Position numbers and translations under genes: made by a program | From: Psococerastis gibbosa | Lineage: Eukaryota; Arthropoda; Insecta; Psocodea; Psocidae | NCBI GenBank assembly: GCA_963971405.1 | Contig: OZ020485.1 | Coordinates: 4,278,001 to 4,342,000 of the forward strand | DNA: 64,000 nucleotides | Direction of reading: 5' to 3' | Notes under the pieces: generated by a model | Told to the model about the DNA's origin: nothing | What the model saw: only the letters and a program-made list of their open reading frames with translations | Database searches by the model: none | Part shown: in pieces, positions 24,324-37,275 of the stretch | Layout: each line of letters opens with the position of its first letter | Numbering within the stretch: the stretch's first letter is position 1

Positions 24324-25227
24324 CTCTTAGTTATGGCAGTCACCGTGAGATGTCGCAGAACTTCCGATACTACTTTTTCCTCCATCATGGCAAATTTTTG
24401 CCCTGTGAAATAGATAAGGAAATAGGTACAAGTGTCTAATCAATATTCTAAATAGGATGATTGCATGGAGTATACGAAAAATCAAATTCACAGCGCTCTC
24501 CTCTATTTCAGTGTCTGTTTCTGACGTTTATATCTCAGGTGTAACTCACTTATTTAATAAATTGCAGTACGCTAGTTATGTTTTATTATATCCACTACTG
24601 ACAAGATCTTTCACCTTTCATCTTTGTGTCATACTTAAATACGTTCGGGACTTAGAGGAGATCATGTAGTGTGTTTTCAGTTTCTACGCGCAATTGCTGA
24701 TTGGGACTGATTCCTGATTATATGGATCGAGCAGGGTAATGGCCATAATGATTTAATTTGAAATTTTGGTATATTTTATATGAATATAATTTCCCCAACG
24801 GTTGCTTCCATGATTTATAATACCCATAACCATTACCTGTAAATACTCTAGTACAGGCTGTACTTCTCCAATACAGTATTGTACGTGCAAGGGATAATAG
24901 GCTCATATATACTATATTTTCTCTACTACTTGTACATCATATAATTAACTGATTAATACATGGACAGCTAGGTACCGTTACTTACCTATACAATTCCTGG
25001 GTCTAGCACTGAATGGTATGTACGAGTATGGATGGCGAGTAGCAATTCTATCAGGCAGAAATCGATCAGGGTCAAATTTATGTGGGTTTGGATACAGTTT
25101 GGGATCTCTGTGGATGCATAATATAGGGATTCCAACGCCTAATCCACTTGGCACCTCGTATCCGCCTGGAAACATTTAATATACATATATACATACATCC
25201 ATATGGGATCTATACTGCAGGTGGTAC

Positions 25228-25331
25228 ACCATTCTTATATTTGGATTCAGCTTGGGATCTCTGTTGATGTATAATATATGATCTGGGATTTGAAAGACTA
25301 TTCCACTTCGCACCTCACATCCATCTGGAAA
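25228..25331 (-). pseudogene. Decayed second copy of CYP4 exon 9 in pseudogene C
   Basis: The minus strand after a preserved 'ttttccag' acceptor reads G-C-E-V-R-S-G, then I-N-R-D-P-K-L-N-P-N, clearly the first half of exon 9. The heme-loop half is lost. It sits between exon 8 and the main exon 9, as in gene B (13695-13793), so the exon duplication is older than the B/C gene duplication. Confidence 0.78.
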
Positions 25332-27601
25332 AATTAACAAATATTCATCAGGAATCTGATTAGATATTGATTAGAACGGCATGACCAGCAGTTATACAGA
25401 ATATATCGTAATTACCCATCTAGTCCCTTCTATAGCACTAAACTAAGGTGAAATTATGTGACAGCCTCACTTTTAGGAATGCCTAACTTCACGTTTCTAG
25501 AAGCTGCCTTGCCTTAAGCATGAGTCCAGCATTAAGTCTTTTATATGTTTTAGGCCTAACATAAAATATTTCTTGCGAACGACAGACATTTTATTATGAA
25601 TGAATTGAGAGTCTTTTGACATCCTGAAGGGTGTACTAACAAGGTAGATAACGATTAACGATGACCTAGAAATGAACGTAATGGTCAAATGCCACTTAGC
25701 CACTTGCGAAGGAACCCTTTCTGGCAAATACAAATAGAAGTAGTCTAATATTAATGACTACTTTTAATTATAGAACCACAACTATATTTTATATCTTATT
25801 CCAAGTCACACGTCATTCGATATTAGCTGACACTCCATAACTTACTCAGAACAACATTTTTTTCAAGACTTCGTCCGATTATAGGCACGCTAAGGAACTA
25901 CCTAATAGTTTCTTTGATGACCCTCTCCAGGTTTTTCATCTCAGCAATGTCAGCCGATGTCACGTCCTTGTCTGATCCTTCGTATATGTTATCCAGTTCT
26001 TCGTGGACCTTTCTCTGTATTTCCGGATCCAGACCGATCGCAAATAAGACCCAGCTGATTGCTGCTGAGGTAGTGTCATGGCCCTAAAAGGGACTTGTAA
26101 TAATAAGTTACATGAAGCAATCTTAAATTGATTGGTTGTCGATTTTGAGACTATGTATCATTTTCCCTTTTGAAAGGTCCAAAAAATGTAAATAGGCCTA
26201 CCTCAAACATAAAAGTGCCCACTTCCTCTCTAATCTGCTCTTCCGTCAATTTGCCTTCAGTTTCCGACACTTCAACTAGCAGATCCAGGAATGACTTCCT
26301 TACTTTTGCCCCTGAAATCAAGGAAGTTTGAATGCGATTTAATAATAAGTTAGGTTTAAAGCGAACTTAAAAATATTTAGATTTAGATATATACCTTCAA
26401 TATAGCCCTTCAAATATAATTCTACCTCTATAATCTTGTCATGCTTCATTGGGTGTATAATAATGTAGCCTGTAGGTATAGATACTACTAATAAAAAAAT
26501 AGTATGTACAATAACTTATAAAATAAAATTATTATTTTATGCACTTAACGGTGTCATTTTCAAGTTCAGGGCGAGGTGACTTCATGGATTTCCTAAACTC
26601 CCTTTTTCTCTCTTTGATTACCTAAAATAAATTATGCAGGATGAGTCCATGAAATCATTTAGAAATAAGGCAATTATGATTCCACTTATTCAAGTGCAAT
26701 GTTGGCAAGAAGGGCGGAATGAATCACTTCTAAAAATTAATAATAAACGATCTAATCAAAACCATTTTTGTTTGGTTAGTTGATCAATGGGGCGGTACCC
26801 TTATAGTAAATCCATGAAGTACACGCAGGACCTCATCTTTTTTCCGCCTCTCAGTTGCTGAAAGAGCAAAAAGGAAATCCCGATACAGCCAAGGAGAAAA
26901 CTGACGGTATTGAAACAACTCACTCATTTCCAATACAGATTGCACATAATCCTTTTCTCCTCCATGCTGAGCATTTACTACTGTTCCCATGGCACTCTCT
27001 ACAACAATATCAGTACCGGTAATAGAGAAGTTACATGTACGGGCCTGCATGCATCAACATTCAACAATGCTAATTAACACAGATTGTCGAGGTCAGTATA
27101 TCATTATTTTTTTGACAGTTTTTACTACGTACCACAAATAATATCGGGAGTGCACATTTATATGAGATTGTTGATGGCTACAGTTTGGCCAACATTTGTC
27201 TTCAGTATGTCTACTAGAACCTGCAGAAAATGCATGCGTATGAATGATGTAGTCATGAAATTTTCATTCACGGCAACAGAGTATATATTTCTGAATATTA
27301 TATTAAATAACACAATACTTAATTAGGCTATTATTAATTATAAATGCACTTACGTTAGCATTTCTGTTTAGTTTCAGTATAGTTTTCTAAAATTCCAATA
27401 TGAAAGGCAGAGGTGAGGATCCTACGATGGGAAAACCATTTGTCGTTCGTGCTAGTCAGTATACCAGTGCCCAACCAAGGTTCCAGCATCATGTAGTCTT
27501 CGGCTTTTTCTTGCTGTTCGTAATGATCTATAGAGGAAACAACGTATCCAATATTAAATTCATAACATTAACATATATACGTATATAGTATACGCTTGCT
27601 T

Positions 27602-27735
27602 AGAGCATTTCCGCTTTTAAACAACCCTTGTCAGCATTGTTTACTGACAGGGTGGACCTCCTGACTATAGGCCTAGTGAATTCCGAACCACTTGGGGAAC
27701 ACGATTAGGTCCTAATTCGGAGGTAATCTGAATTC
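27602..27735. repeat. Dispersed repeat S, copy 2 (inverted)
   Basis: Contains 'gcatttccgctttt', 'gacagggtggacctcctga' and 'ttccgaaccacttgggga', the reverse complement of blocks at 19640-19915. It lies in intron 2 of pseudogene C. Confidence 0.6.
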
Positions 27736-28445
27736 GATATGCACGTTAAACTCATAAATTGATTGCATCAAAATTATATGCAAACTCTACCGGGGCAATC
27801 ATTTAAAATGTTTATTAGCATGCATTGCTCTTAGACAACAGATTCATAATTTTACCTTTAAAGTTGAGGCACTCATATAACACCAAATTCTATCAAGATT
27901 ATAGTTTATTTTCTCCCATATATTCACTGTTCATACTGCCCAACACGACAGGGAGACCATAAGCTGGTAGACCTATTAAAGTAGCCTATCTACCTAAAGA
28001 GAGTTGAATGTGGGCCCGGCCAAATATCTGACAGGCCGTCAGTCACAATTCATCAAAGCTTAAAGTATATTTTTTTCTTGTTTTTAATAAAATACTTTCT
28101 TTTACTCAAACGGGTTTTTAGGTACTTATGTATAAAAATTGAAGGACATAAAATTGCCTATTGAAAGGCGCATATGATTGTATTGTCAGCCGCCATCATT
28201 CAAATTGCAATGACGTCACACTCAGTGTATAAAGAGACTATACCATATAAGTTTAGGTGTATTTGTCCGATTATTATCATACTTCTTACATCGATTCATA
28301 TTACAAATAGCCTCCGCTGACAAAAAATTAAGGATCGCAAGTTACTTATTATTAAACTATCTGTCATGTAACAAACAGCAAGATTATGCTATAATATTAT
28401 AGTGTTTTCCATAATTTTACAGTTCATTACAAAAGTGAGCTTCTA

Positions 28446-28698
28446 ATTGAGGAGGCTGTTTACAAACATGGCCAACTCCATGTTGTAGAATTTTTCAGGA
28501 GAGCGGATTTTCTGTTGAAAATTGCATTAAGTTTATAGCTAACCTTAGACTTCTCAGCGCTTCTGGGCGCAATGTGGCTGCTTTTGTCACTTTATTTTAC
28601 AACGTGCAGGTGGACATTCAAATTTTCTGCAAGGTCGGATCAAAACCCCATTTTGTGAAAAAATGGAGTTGGCCACGTTTGTAACCAAGCTCCTCAAT
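28446..28698. mobile_element. TA-flanked MITE in intron 2 of pseudogene C
   Basis: A 253-bp element with inverted ends 'attgaggagg(c)tgtttacaaa' and TA on both sides (28444-28445, 28699-28700). The arms include 'catggccaactccat'. It ends 36 bp from exon 2. No coding capacity. Confidence 0.8.
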
Positions 28699-29127
28699 TA
28701 ACTACTGACTTAATTAACTAATATGTTATTTTACCTCAATATCGTCGGGGTTAGTGATGATTACCCTTTGGAAGCCAAGTATGTCAACTCGCAAGATTTG
28801 CCCGCATTCTTTTGCGATGGACATCAGAGTCATCATAAATTCTGTAGGTCACAAAGTTTACCATTTACACCTAAACTACATGTTGAATTGTTAGAAGAAA
28901 GTGAATGATAATGTGTACAGGCCTATGCATCTAATGATATATTATACCCTACATGGGAAAAAATTACTGCAAAATTGGTAAACACACTAGAACAACCAAA
29001 CATAAAGGCTCGTCTATATACTGTACCTATATACTGTATGGTGCATGTGAAGAAATACTCCAACTCTCAACTGCTGATAAAAGAATCGTCTTTATTACTA
29101 TTGACTATATTGTTATACTTTATAATA

Positions 29128-29384
29128 TCGTCACCCTAAAGTCAGAAGGGCGTACGATCAAAGGCAACTTTTGGAGATAATTGCGTTTCCGTGTCTGTAT
29201 AACCTAGTATGCAACTAACAGTCAGATTCGCCCTCTTAATAGAAAATGTCAGCCTTATTTTTCAAAAGTAAATTTTTCAGTATAGCCTATGCAAAGTTAG
29301 AGCTATGACAAAGCCACTAAAGTCTGATCATAACTCAATTTCCCCAAAAATGTTGGTTACGCCCTTCTGCCTTTAGGGTGACGA
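29128..29384. mobile_element. TA-flanked MITE in intron 1 of pseudogene C
   Basis: A 257-bp element with inverted ends 'tcgtcaccctaaag.cagaag' followed by 'ggcgta', flanked by TA. A second TA-type MITE family, distinct from the one at 28446. No coding capacity. Confidence 0.8.
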
Positions 29385-29614
29385 TATGTAGAAATATTTA
29401 TGTTATACATGCATGAAATATGTATATTAAAAATACTTACTCTCACTCTTAACTTTAATTAGCGCTGAAGTTCCTAGAAAAGGTGCTGTACCTGGTGGGC
29501 CAGGAATTTTAAAAAATAATGCGTTACGCTTTGGCCAGTGGTATTGCTTCGGTAGAACAATATGGACGAGAATTGCAACTACTATTATTACGGTACACCT
29601 ATTAAAATAATCAT

Positions 29615-30594
29615 CTTAGAGCTCTTCTGAATACTTATTAATAATTAGTGTCTCCTTCACTGTGAATCACAGTAATATGATAAGTAAAGGCTTATAAAAT
29701 TATCAGTTTTGAGCTGTTGTTATCTCATAATTTGGGTTATTCGAATGAAAAGAGGTCAATGTCACAGACCCATCATTGCCAACTTTGTACAGTCTTACTA
29801 AAGGTTACCTTGTCAGCACATTCTGTATAATTGGTTTTATGATTGCACTAGCTCGAACAATCATTCACCTTAGAAATTAAAGAAAACAGTTTTAAAATCT
29901 AATAAATATTCCGCATGAGTTTGGAGACCCCTGGAATGTTTGTTATGGGCTACAATACTCTATTGACGTTTAGCCCTGTGCGTCCATTTGCGACGACTTG
30001 TTTCGTGCTCAGGTGCCCAAACTGCTTGAAGCAAGCACCCTCAAGTTTCAAGAGAATAGGGTTTTCTAAAAGGGCTAATTCCCAGACAATAATAACAATG
30101 TAATAATGTTTTTAACATTTTATGAACCTAGGCCTACTTATTGTAATAATAGGCAGTCTCTGATTTAAGCACTGGTAGCAGTTATATATTATTGTAGCCT
30201 ACATACTAAGAACTAGCTACCAGTCTGCGTACTTTCTATTTTGTTACAAAAATAATCTAAACAAAAACAAATACTAGTTTTGAGCATGAAACATTGCTCA
30301 AATTAAGAGGAAGGTAATTAAAAATTATACAAATAGCTATAGCTAGCGTATAACACGGTTTAAGCTGTGGAGTCGCAGGGAATTTGTGTATCATGTTGTC
30401 GATTCAGAAGAACATGAAGAACGTCGGCATTTGGCTACATAAAACAATTACGTTATGTGGAGTGTATTACAAATTTACAATCCGCCTGAATGCATATATT
30501 TGTATATTTGAAGCAATCTCTGGTAGTGTTGGGTTCTTGCCCGACTGGATATAAGGCGCGTTAAAAACAATTTGTCTACATTTTTCGTCTCAAA
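29615..30594. other. Intergenic between pseudogene C and gene D
   Basis: Upstream flank of pseudogene C and downstream flank of gene D. The first 250 bp resemble the region upstream of gene B (for example 'aattatcagttttgagctgtt' in both), showing that the B/C duplication included 5' flanking sequence. No other gene was seen. Confidence 0.5.
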
Positions 30595-33500
30595 TTACTT
30601 CTTGGGCTTAAATGTCATTTTGATAGAGTCTTTAGGACGTAATACGAGTTCTAACATTATCCAGACTTCCTCTCTCTTGGTTATTGACGTCACTGTCAGA
30701 TTTCTCAAAATCTGTGAAAGAACAACCTTCTCCTCCATCATAGCAAATTTTTGGCCTGCAAGATAAAAGAACGCAAGCTGCATAAATTCCAATAATTATT
30801 CTAGTAATATTATAAAAAGTATTCTATCCAAGGTAGGTAGGTACTACAAATTCACAATGACTTCTAGAATTTGAAAGGATATTCCCAGTTATACCCACTT
30901 TCTTCAATAACCAGACTCCGGATTAATTTTAATCCATTCACAAAAAATATCTTCCAAATAGTCTATCTCACGCTTAGGTAAACGACATCATTATAATAAG
31001 TAGGCTACCTATGCAGTTTCTCGGACCAGCGCTGAATGGTATATAAGAGTACGGATGTCGGTCGGCGATCCTATCAGGAAGAAAACGATCTGGATTGAAT
31101 TCATCAGGATCAGGATACAATTTTGATTGTCTGTGGATGTAGAAAATAGGTATGGCTACATTTGTTTCGGCTGGAACCTCATATCCACCTGAAAATCGGA
31201 AAAAGAAGTTGTCACAGACCACTTCACAAAAGCTTTAGAAATAATTTAAAAAAAAAATCCATGTGATGGTAATGCCTAAAGAATTCAGGTAGATATCTAA
31301 GAAAATTTACCCCACGTCCGGTAGAACTCAAACTTAACAACACATCGAAAGCAATTAGTTTACGTCTTCGTGTCACTGCATACCTGTACAGCCTACTTTG
31401 ATCACATGTCCATCTTAAGTTTATCCCTATTCAAGTCCCCAGCATGATTTACACAAATATTACTGAGCATTGGAGTGGATCTTCCATTCTCTCCGATAGC
31501 TCTCTTCTGCTCTCTTCCTACTTACAATCCGGCGACAGCGGCAACCTTCTAATAGGCTATTTCTTGATTGCCTTTCACCTCGGCCTTTTCTGTTGGTTGT
31601 GTTCATTTTTACTTCTAGTCTATTCTTTAGAATACTTCTCCATCCAACACATTTCCCATCCAGAGAGCTGCACTCGCCTTTAGCTTATGCACTTATAGTA
31701 GTGAGAAATGAAACTAGCTACATATTAAAAATTTCTTAAATAACGTACTCAGAACAACCGGTTTCTCGATGCCTCGAGCAAGTAAAGGTACACTGGGGTA
31801 AAGTCGCAGAGTTTCTTTGATAACCCTCTCCAGGTACTTCATTTCAGCGATGTCAGCTGAAGTTACATCTCTGTCTGAACCACCGAAGATGTTGTTGAGT
31901 TCGTCGTGAATCTTTCTCTGCACTTCGGGATTCAGACCGATTTCAAATAGGGCCCAACTGATGGCTGCGGAGGTCGTGTCATGTCCCTAATAGAGGCAAT
32001 GAAGAATAAAATCTAGAATTCGAAAATCAAATTGATTTCCTTTTAATTTAGATCATTCTTAATTAATGTTTGACCGTTATCTCCGTATTCTCCGTAACAA
32101 CCAAATCGACATCTACAGCAAATTGACCATTATTTACATTTTTCATGTACCTACTTCTTACCATATTATACAAATTATGACTTACCTCAAACATAAAAGT
32201 GTCAACTTCTTCTCTTATCTCGTCTTCCGTCAATTTTCCATCCACTTCTGATATTTCGACTAATAAATCTAAAAATGACTTTTTCACCTTTGCTCCTAAA
32301 AGTTAAAAGACATCTTCAGTCGCTGCAGTCTATAACTATGTAAGAAGTGATTATAATAGTTTAATCGATGCAACAATTAAAATTGCAAACTAAGCTTTGG
32401 TAGCTATAAATGGATCAATTTGTTTAAAATTATTAACATTATCCCAGTAAACTCAAAAGGAATTAGGGAAGATGACACTGAAAAATACAACCTTCTTACC
32501 AGAATCATTCTCAGTAGAAGTATCTACATTTTTTCTTGACTTTCTAAAAGCTGCCTTACGTTCTTTTATGACCTGCAACATAAATTTATATTGTAGGTGT
32601 AGTAGCCACCTTCAATAAGTTATGTAGCTTCTCTTCCAAAATAACTTCGAAAACACACCAAATGAATAGAATTCCGCAATGATACCTAAATGGCATTCAG
32701 TAACATAATAACTTATTGTGTGTACTTTATTACATTAATATTAAATATACCTTGTTTGTAAAGCCATGGAGTATTCCCAGAATCTTCTTCTGTCGCCTAC
32801 CCGTGATGGACAGCGCAAAAGTGGTTGGCCGATATAACCAGGGAGATATTTGACGATATTGGAACAGTTGACTCATTTCCAGAACAGACTGTACATAGTC
32901 CTTTTCTCCGCCATGTTGAGCATTTACAACTGTTCCCATGGCAGTCTCTATACAATAAAATATTCCATGCAGTACAATACTGTGCGGGATAGGTATCACA
33001 TATTTTGCTCCTAATATATGCAAACAAAGGTTTTAGTTATTGTTAGCCTACTCCTTACCTTCATCGGTAGAGGAAAACACGGCTGAAGGGCGTGTTTCTG
33101 ATAATAAAATCGCAAATAGAGCAGTAGGAAGAATCATCGACCAATAAGCCTGAGGGCTTATGCCGTTAAAAGACTATCGTGTCTTCCAAATACTCTACTC
33201 TACTCTACTCAGTCTAGATCTATGCATTTGCATCCAAGATGTAGAAAACAATAGATTGGTTGTGCTAATAATAATAATTTAAATAGATGTTGTAGTTACC
33301 GCAAACAATATCAAGTGTGCACATTGATATCAGATTGTTGATGTCTAGTGGTTTATGTCTGTTGCTGTTCAGAATGTCGACTAGAATCTGGAATGATAAT
33401 AAGAAACCATAATTATAGTTCTATATTTTGTTTTGCCCTGCAGGGAGTCCTAGGCTCCAACCGATAAACGGGTTGCTCGGCGTTAGACCCCCGAAGAACC

Positions 33501-36500
33501 AGAGATCTAATTCATATAGTCTTCCCAGTAACATCGCGCTAGCGTTGACAAAGATCGAATTTTGGGATAGTACTATGAGTGCCATAGGTTAGAATGCAAC
33601 CTGGAGATAAGTATACAACTGCACTGTACGGATTTTTAGATGGATGCTTGAATAGGTTATGTGACGTCAAATCTCTGGTTTCATTGTGTTGAATTCTTAA
33701 AAGAATGGCCATAAAATATATTGTTTATAGATTATATTGCAGTATTATATATAATATATATATATGGTGCTGTATATAACACTGAGATTAAATTAACTTT
33801 GGTTGAAGAGGTAACCTCCACGTTAATTTTGGTGATAATGTTTAATATAGCACTGTTGAGTCTTTTTGAGAAATGAAATTTCAAGCATCAAAAATGAAGC
33901 TCTCTGCTTAAAACGGTATACCTAACAATTGCTGGGCAGGAGTTCCAAACTATCAAGAGAAAATTGGAGTTCTATTTAGGAGGGATGAGACACCCGCCAT
34001 CAACTTCTTCGACCTTACAACAGAGCTTCAGTCAATTAGCACGTCTTCTTGAGGATGCCTTGGACGAACTTTGTGTTGTTTGGAAGCAGCCAAGCGTTGA
34101 TCACGCTGGTCGAAGAAGACGTGGTAGGTGGCCCCAAAAATCAAATAATTTGGGGGAATTTCCAATCTCTCGTTGATATAGACCTCTGGAGAAAACATAT
34201 TGAATTATACAGTCACAGTCGCTAAAGCGTTTCCACGTTCTTCATACGGGATAGCTTACCTTAGCATTTTTGTTGAATATCTCGATGTACTGCTCGAGAA
34301 TTCCAAAATGGAAGGCTGGCGTGAGAATTTTACGATGAGTAAACCATTTGTCTCCAGTACTGGTTAACAGACCTGTGCCTAGCCAAGGGTGCAACAGGTC
34401 ATAATCTGTGCTCTTCTTTATGTGACTCTTACTATTTAGAATTACCTGGCAAAAGAAATTATTAATCTCTATATATAAAAATGAATCCCTATTTCCCTTG
34501 GTCACCCCATCACGCGTGAAAGGCTGGACTGATTTCACTATTTTTTTGTTGTTGTGTTTGTTATTGTCAGGAGAAGGTTCTTATGACAGAAAAAATTTGA
34601 AAAATTGCGCGGAAAATTATAAATTCTGGAAATTGAAGTTGCGTAGTGCCCAACGGAACCACGTTAATGCGAGGCCCCGAGGGGGCGAGCTTCCACCCGC
34701 CGCAGGCGCAAGGGGGGCGGAGCCACGCAGCGGTCCCAAGCCCCGCTTGTTTAATCATAAATATAAGAGAATTTTAGTAAGGGCTTACAATTAATCCACA
34801 TTTGATTGTTCCAAACTATGTTGAAACCGTTAATTTTCAATGGGGAGGCGGGGTTGAATAACATAATTTTCTCTAATGTTGACTGTCTGACTATAGGCAA
34901 ACGATTTTATATTATTTAAAATTGGTGGAATTATATTTTATGTTGACATTTTATTGATGCACAGTTGGCCTACATGAATTATAGAGAAAATATAGCAATA
35001 TTGTAGGCAACCTCTTTTGTAGTGAAGATTTGTACGATGAATAAATTTTGTGGGTACACACACTGTATACATACCTCAATGTCATTCACATCAGTTATGA
35101 TTACCCAGTACTTCCCAAGTACATTAATTTTAGAAATAGGTTTATATTCATTGAGGATGGACAGCATTGTATTTAAATACTCTGAAAACAAAAAAAAACA
35201 CTTATGCTACAATCACATACAAAACAGCAATGGATCAATCAAATTTAGACAATTAAAAAACATTTTTAAAAATATAGCTGTGATGTCATTTCTGGACGGT
35301 TATATTGCACCCGCGTGTTTGTTTCTATACGAAAGAGGTAGCCTACATTGCTCATTAAGTCCTTAGATCATTTTTCGGGGTCTCCAACATGAAACTGTTT
35401 TTTCATTTTTGTTTTTTTTAAATAAAATGGCTGCTGATATTAATGGATTGAATGCATTCAAATATAACCTATAGTCACTCAAAATTTTCGATTCCGAGAT
35501 TTTAACGGATTTACACGTTTTGAGGTCCCAGGAACCCAAAAAAGTGGTTTTTACGAAATGTCTGTCTGTCGCTCTGTTGCTCTGTCGCTCTGTCGCTCTG
35601 TCTGTCTGTTCGTCGCTTTCCGGGCAAACCACTCGGTCGATTTTGATGATATTCGGCACAAAAATCATACCTCAGGACAATTTTTTTTATTTTGGACTAA
35701 CTCAATTTGGGGGGGTTTTATTTTCAAAAAACTCATAAAAAACGTCTAAAAAAATTATTTCTCCAAAACGGCTCCAACGATTTCTTTTAAATTCACATAT
35801 ATTGTAGTCGTTATTAATGTTGATAAAATGCAAAGGGTCGCTTGCCCCTTGATAGTTTGCTTCTGGGGGTGAAAAAATAAAAATAACTAAATTTTAATGA
35901 AAAATGACTAAAAAATAATTTTTCTGTGAAACCTTTCAATCGATGATTTCTACCTTCAGGCATGCTTTAGGTGTTAAATTGAGTAACGAAACTGGACAGG
36001 TTGCTTTCCCAAAAAATTATTTGGTTTTGTGCAAAAAAAATGTCTGAAAAAATGATAGAAAATTCAAATGCATTGCGTGCCCTGCCATTATTGCTGTGTG
36101 GTAATTTGTTGGTCTGACCTATCCAGTAAACTCGGACCGGTTCTTTACTATGGAACTAATCATATTATCTCTCTCGGTATCTATACTGGAGCCGGTTCTT
36201 TTATTTTATTTTCCCTGCCTCCCCACTTGCGGGTGTCCCTATAGGGTCCTACACCTTAATACTGCTGGAGTGCTGTTGCTGCTTTAGGGAACAGCCCCTC
36301 GGTATTGGAGTGCCCTTTTAATTTTGTATTCAAGAAGTAGGGGCATCATTTGACTGAGGGGCAGTTTAGCTATTTATGAATATTACCGAATAATACCTAC
36401 ATTTTAGTTATTAGTTGAAAGTAATTGAAATAGTGTGATTTTTATTTATTATTTTTAATTCTTTACATTTTCATGACTACACGGCCAACATCACACGAGT

Positions 36501-37275
36501 CTAGAACAACGCCCCCCCCCCCCTCTCTTCAGGAGTTGCTTGTTCACCCATCTCCCCCAAAGAAAAAAAACAATTAGGGGGCGAATCTGTCGACGTGACT
36601 ATCGTGACTAGACTACAAAATGCATTTTAACTAATTACAATTTCTTCAATTTTTTATGTGAGTATAGGCTATCTTATTATGTAGATAGGGGCCTATAAGT
36701 AAATTAGGAATTTATTTAAGAATAGAATATTTAAGAATATGTATATATTGTATAAGTTACATCTCAAATTGTTTGCTATATCATTATTTTTCGTATAGGA
36801 GCAACTGACTGGTTTGAAACTTAACAAACGACAAACCCATAAGCGACGTCCAAAATATTATTCTACAACATTTCACAGGTCAGGTCCTGTAGAATAATGG
36901 TACAGACTGCAACTTTCACCCGAAAGGTTGTTGGTTCGAGTCCCACACTGGCTACATTTTCTGGCCATGCTTCGGAGGGCATGTAAAGCAGGCGGTCCCG
37001 GGTCCTCCTAGTTGAGCGTAAGAGAGGGCTTTACAGCCCTAACTCCACTAGGTTGGCTTAGTAATAGAACAACAGAAAGTCAAGATTTATTTATTTATTC
37101 ACTTACGGTCATTGGAATTTCCAAAAATAGAGATTGTTCCAAAATACGGGATGGTGCGAGGGCCAGGAATTTTGGCCAGTACAGCTTTGTATTTTGGCCA
37201 ACGGTAAGTTTTCGGAAAAAATACATGGAGTAAGAACACAAGAAATAATACAGTATATACAGCAATTAGCCACAT
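30595..37275 (-). CDS. Cytochrome P450 family 4 (CYP4C-like), intact gene D
   Basis: 502 aa, ten exons: 37107-37275, 35075-35181, 34260-34445, 33300-33387, 32751-32947, 32500-32572, 32186-32295, 31749-31986, 31009-31188, 30595-30755. All splice sites are GT-AG and all exons open. The start [11 protein letters not shown] aligns with the start of gene F and the lone exon at 40495; an upstream in-frame ATG at 37308 is not conserved. A hydrophobic ER anchor is followed by [13 protein letters not shown]. Helix C is [15 protein letters not shown], the CYP4 signature is [13 protein letters not shown], ExxR is ETLR, then NPDRF, and the heme loop is [12 protein letters not shown] heme-thiolate monooxygenase of the ER; substrate unknown. 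Exon 1 lies between two opposed foldback arms, with a SINE ending beside its donor. Confidence 0.93.
33782..33840 (-). mobile_element. SINE family A fragment (3' part only)
   Basis: Plus strand reads 'aaattaactttggttgaaga' then 'ggtaacctccacgtta', the conserved 3' block that in longer copies (54793-54950) precedes the tRNA-like head. It lies in intron 3 of gene D. Confidence 0.55.
34466..34780 (+). mobile_element. Helitron-like element, 5' terminus
   Basis: Starts TCTCTATATATAAAAATGAA directly after an A, matching the TC...TATATAAAAATGAAT start seen in many arthropod Helitrons. The interior has a GC-rich block (34670-34745). A clean 3' hairpin plus CTRR end was not found, so the right boundary is approximate. 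It begins about 20 bp from the exon 3 acceptor of gene D, so the branch point of intron 2 probably lies within it. Confidence 0.55.
35476..36170. mobile_element. Foldback arm FB2 (left-type arm, inner part deleted)
   Basis: Matches the left arm of FB1 from 'attttcgattccgagatttt' through the (CTGT)n block to 'taaactcggaccggttcttt'. The outer tip and about 150 bp near the inner end are missing. It lies in intron 1 of gene D and faces the inverted arm at 37845-38685. Confidence 0.8.
36876..37100 (+). mobile_element. SINE family B, full-length reference copy
   Basis: A tRNA-Glu-like head (A-box region 'gtagaataatggtacagact', 'ctttcacccgaaagg', B-box 'ggttcgagtccc'), a body with 'ctggccatgcttcggagggc', and a tail of attt repeats at 37087-37099. 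Transcription is opposite to gene D. The tail stops at the base before the 'acttac' that forms the exon 1 donor. Confidence 0.85.

Larger units (their letters stand above)
22807..29614 (-). pseudogene. CYP4 pseudogene C, ten exons with many lesions
   Basis: Closest to gene B. Exons: 29441-29614, 28735-28841, 27354-27527, 27133-27220, 26799-26998, 26549-26621, 26202-26311, 25846-26083, 24986-25165 and a split exon 10 (24324-24402 plus 22807-22885). Lesions: exon 1 is 8 bp longer than in gene B and shifts frame right after the start; exon 3 has two frameshifting deletions; exon 4 has an in-frame TAA at 27158-27160; the exon 6 donor GT has become TT; exon 8 has an in-frame TAG at 25898-25900 right after ETIR; the heme loop reads [10 protein letters not shown], losing the conserved Gly; exon 10 is interrupted by a LINE. 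It is non-functional as a P450. Several exons remain open, so decay is fairly recent. Confidence 0.93.
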
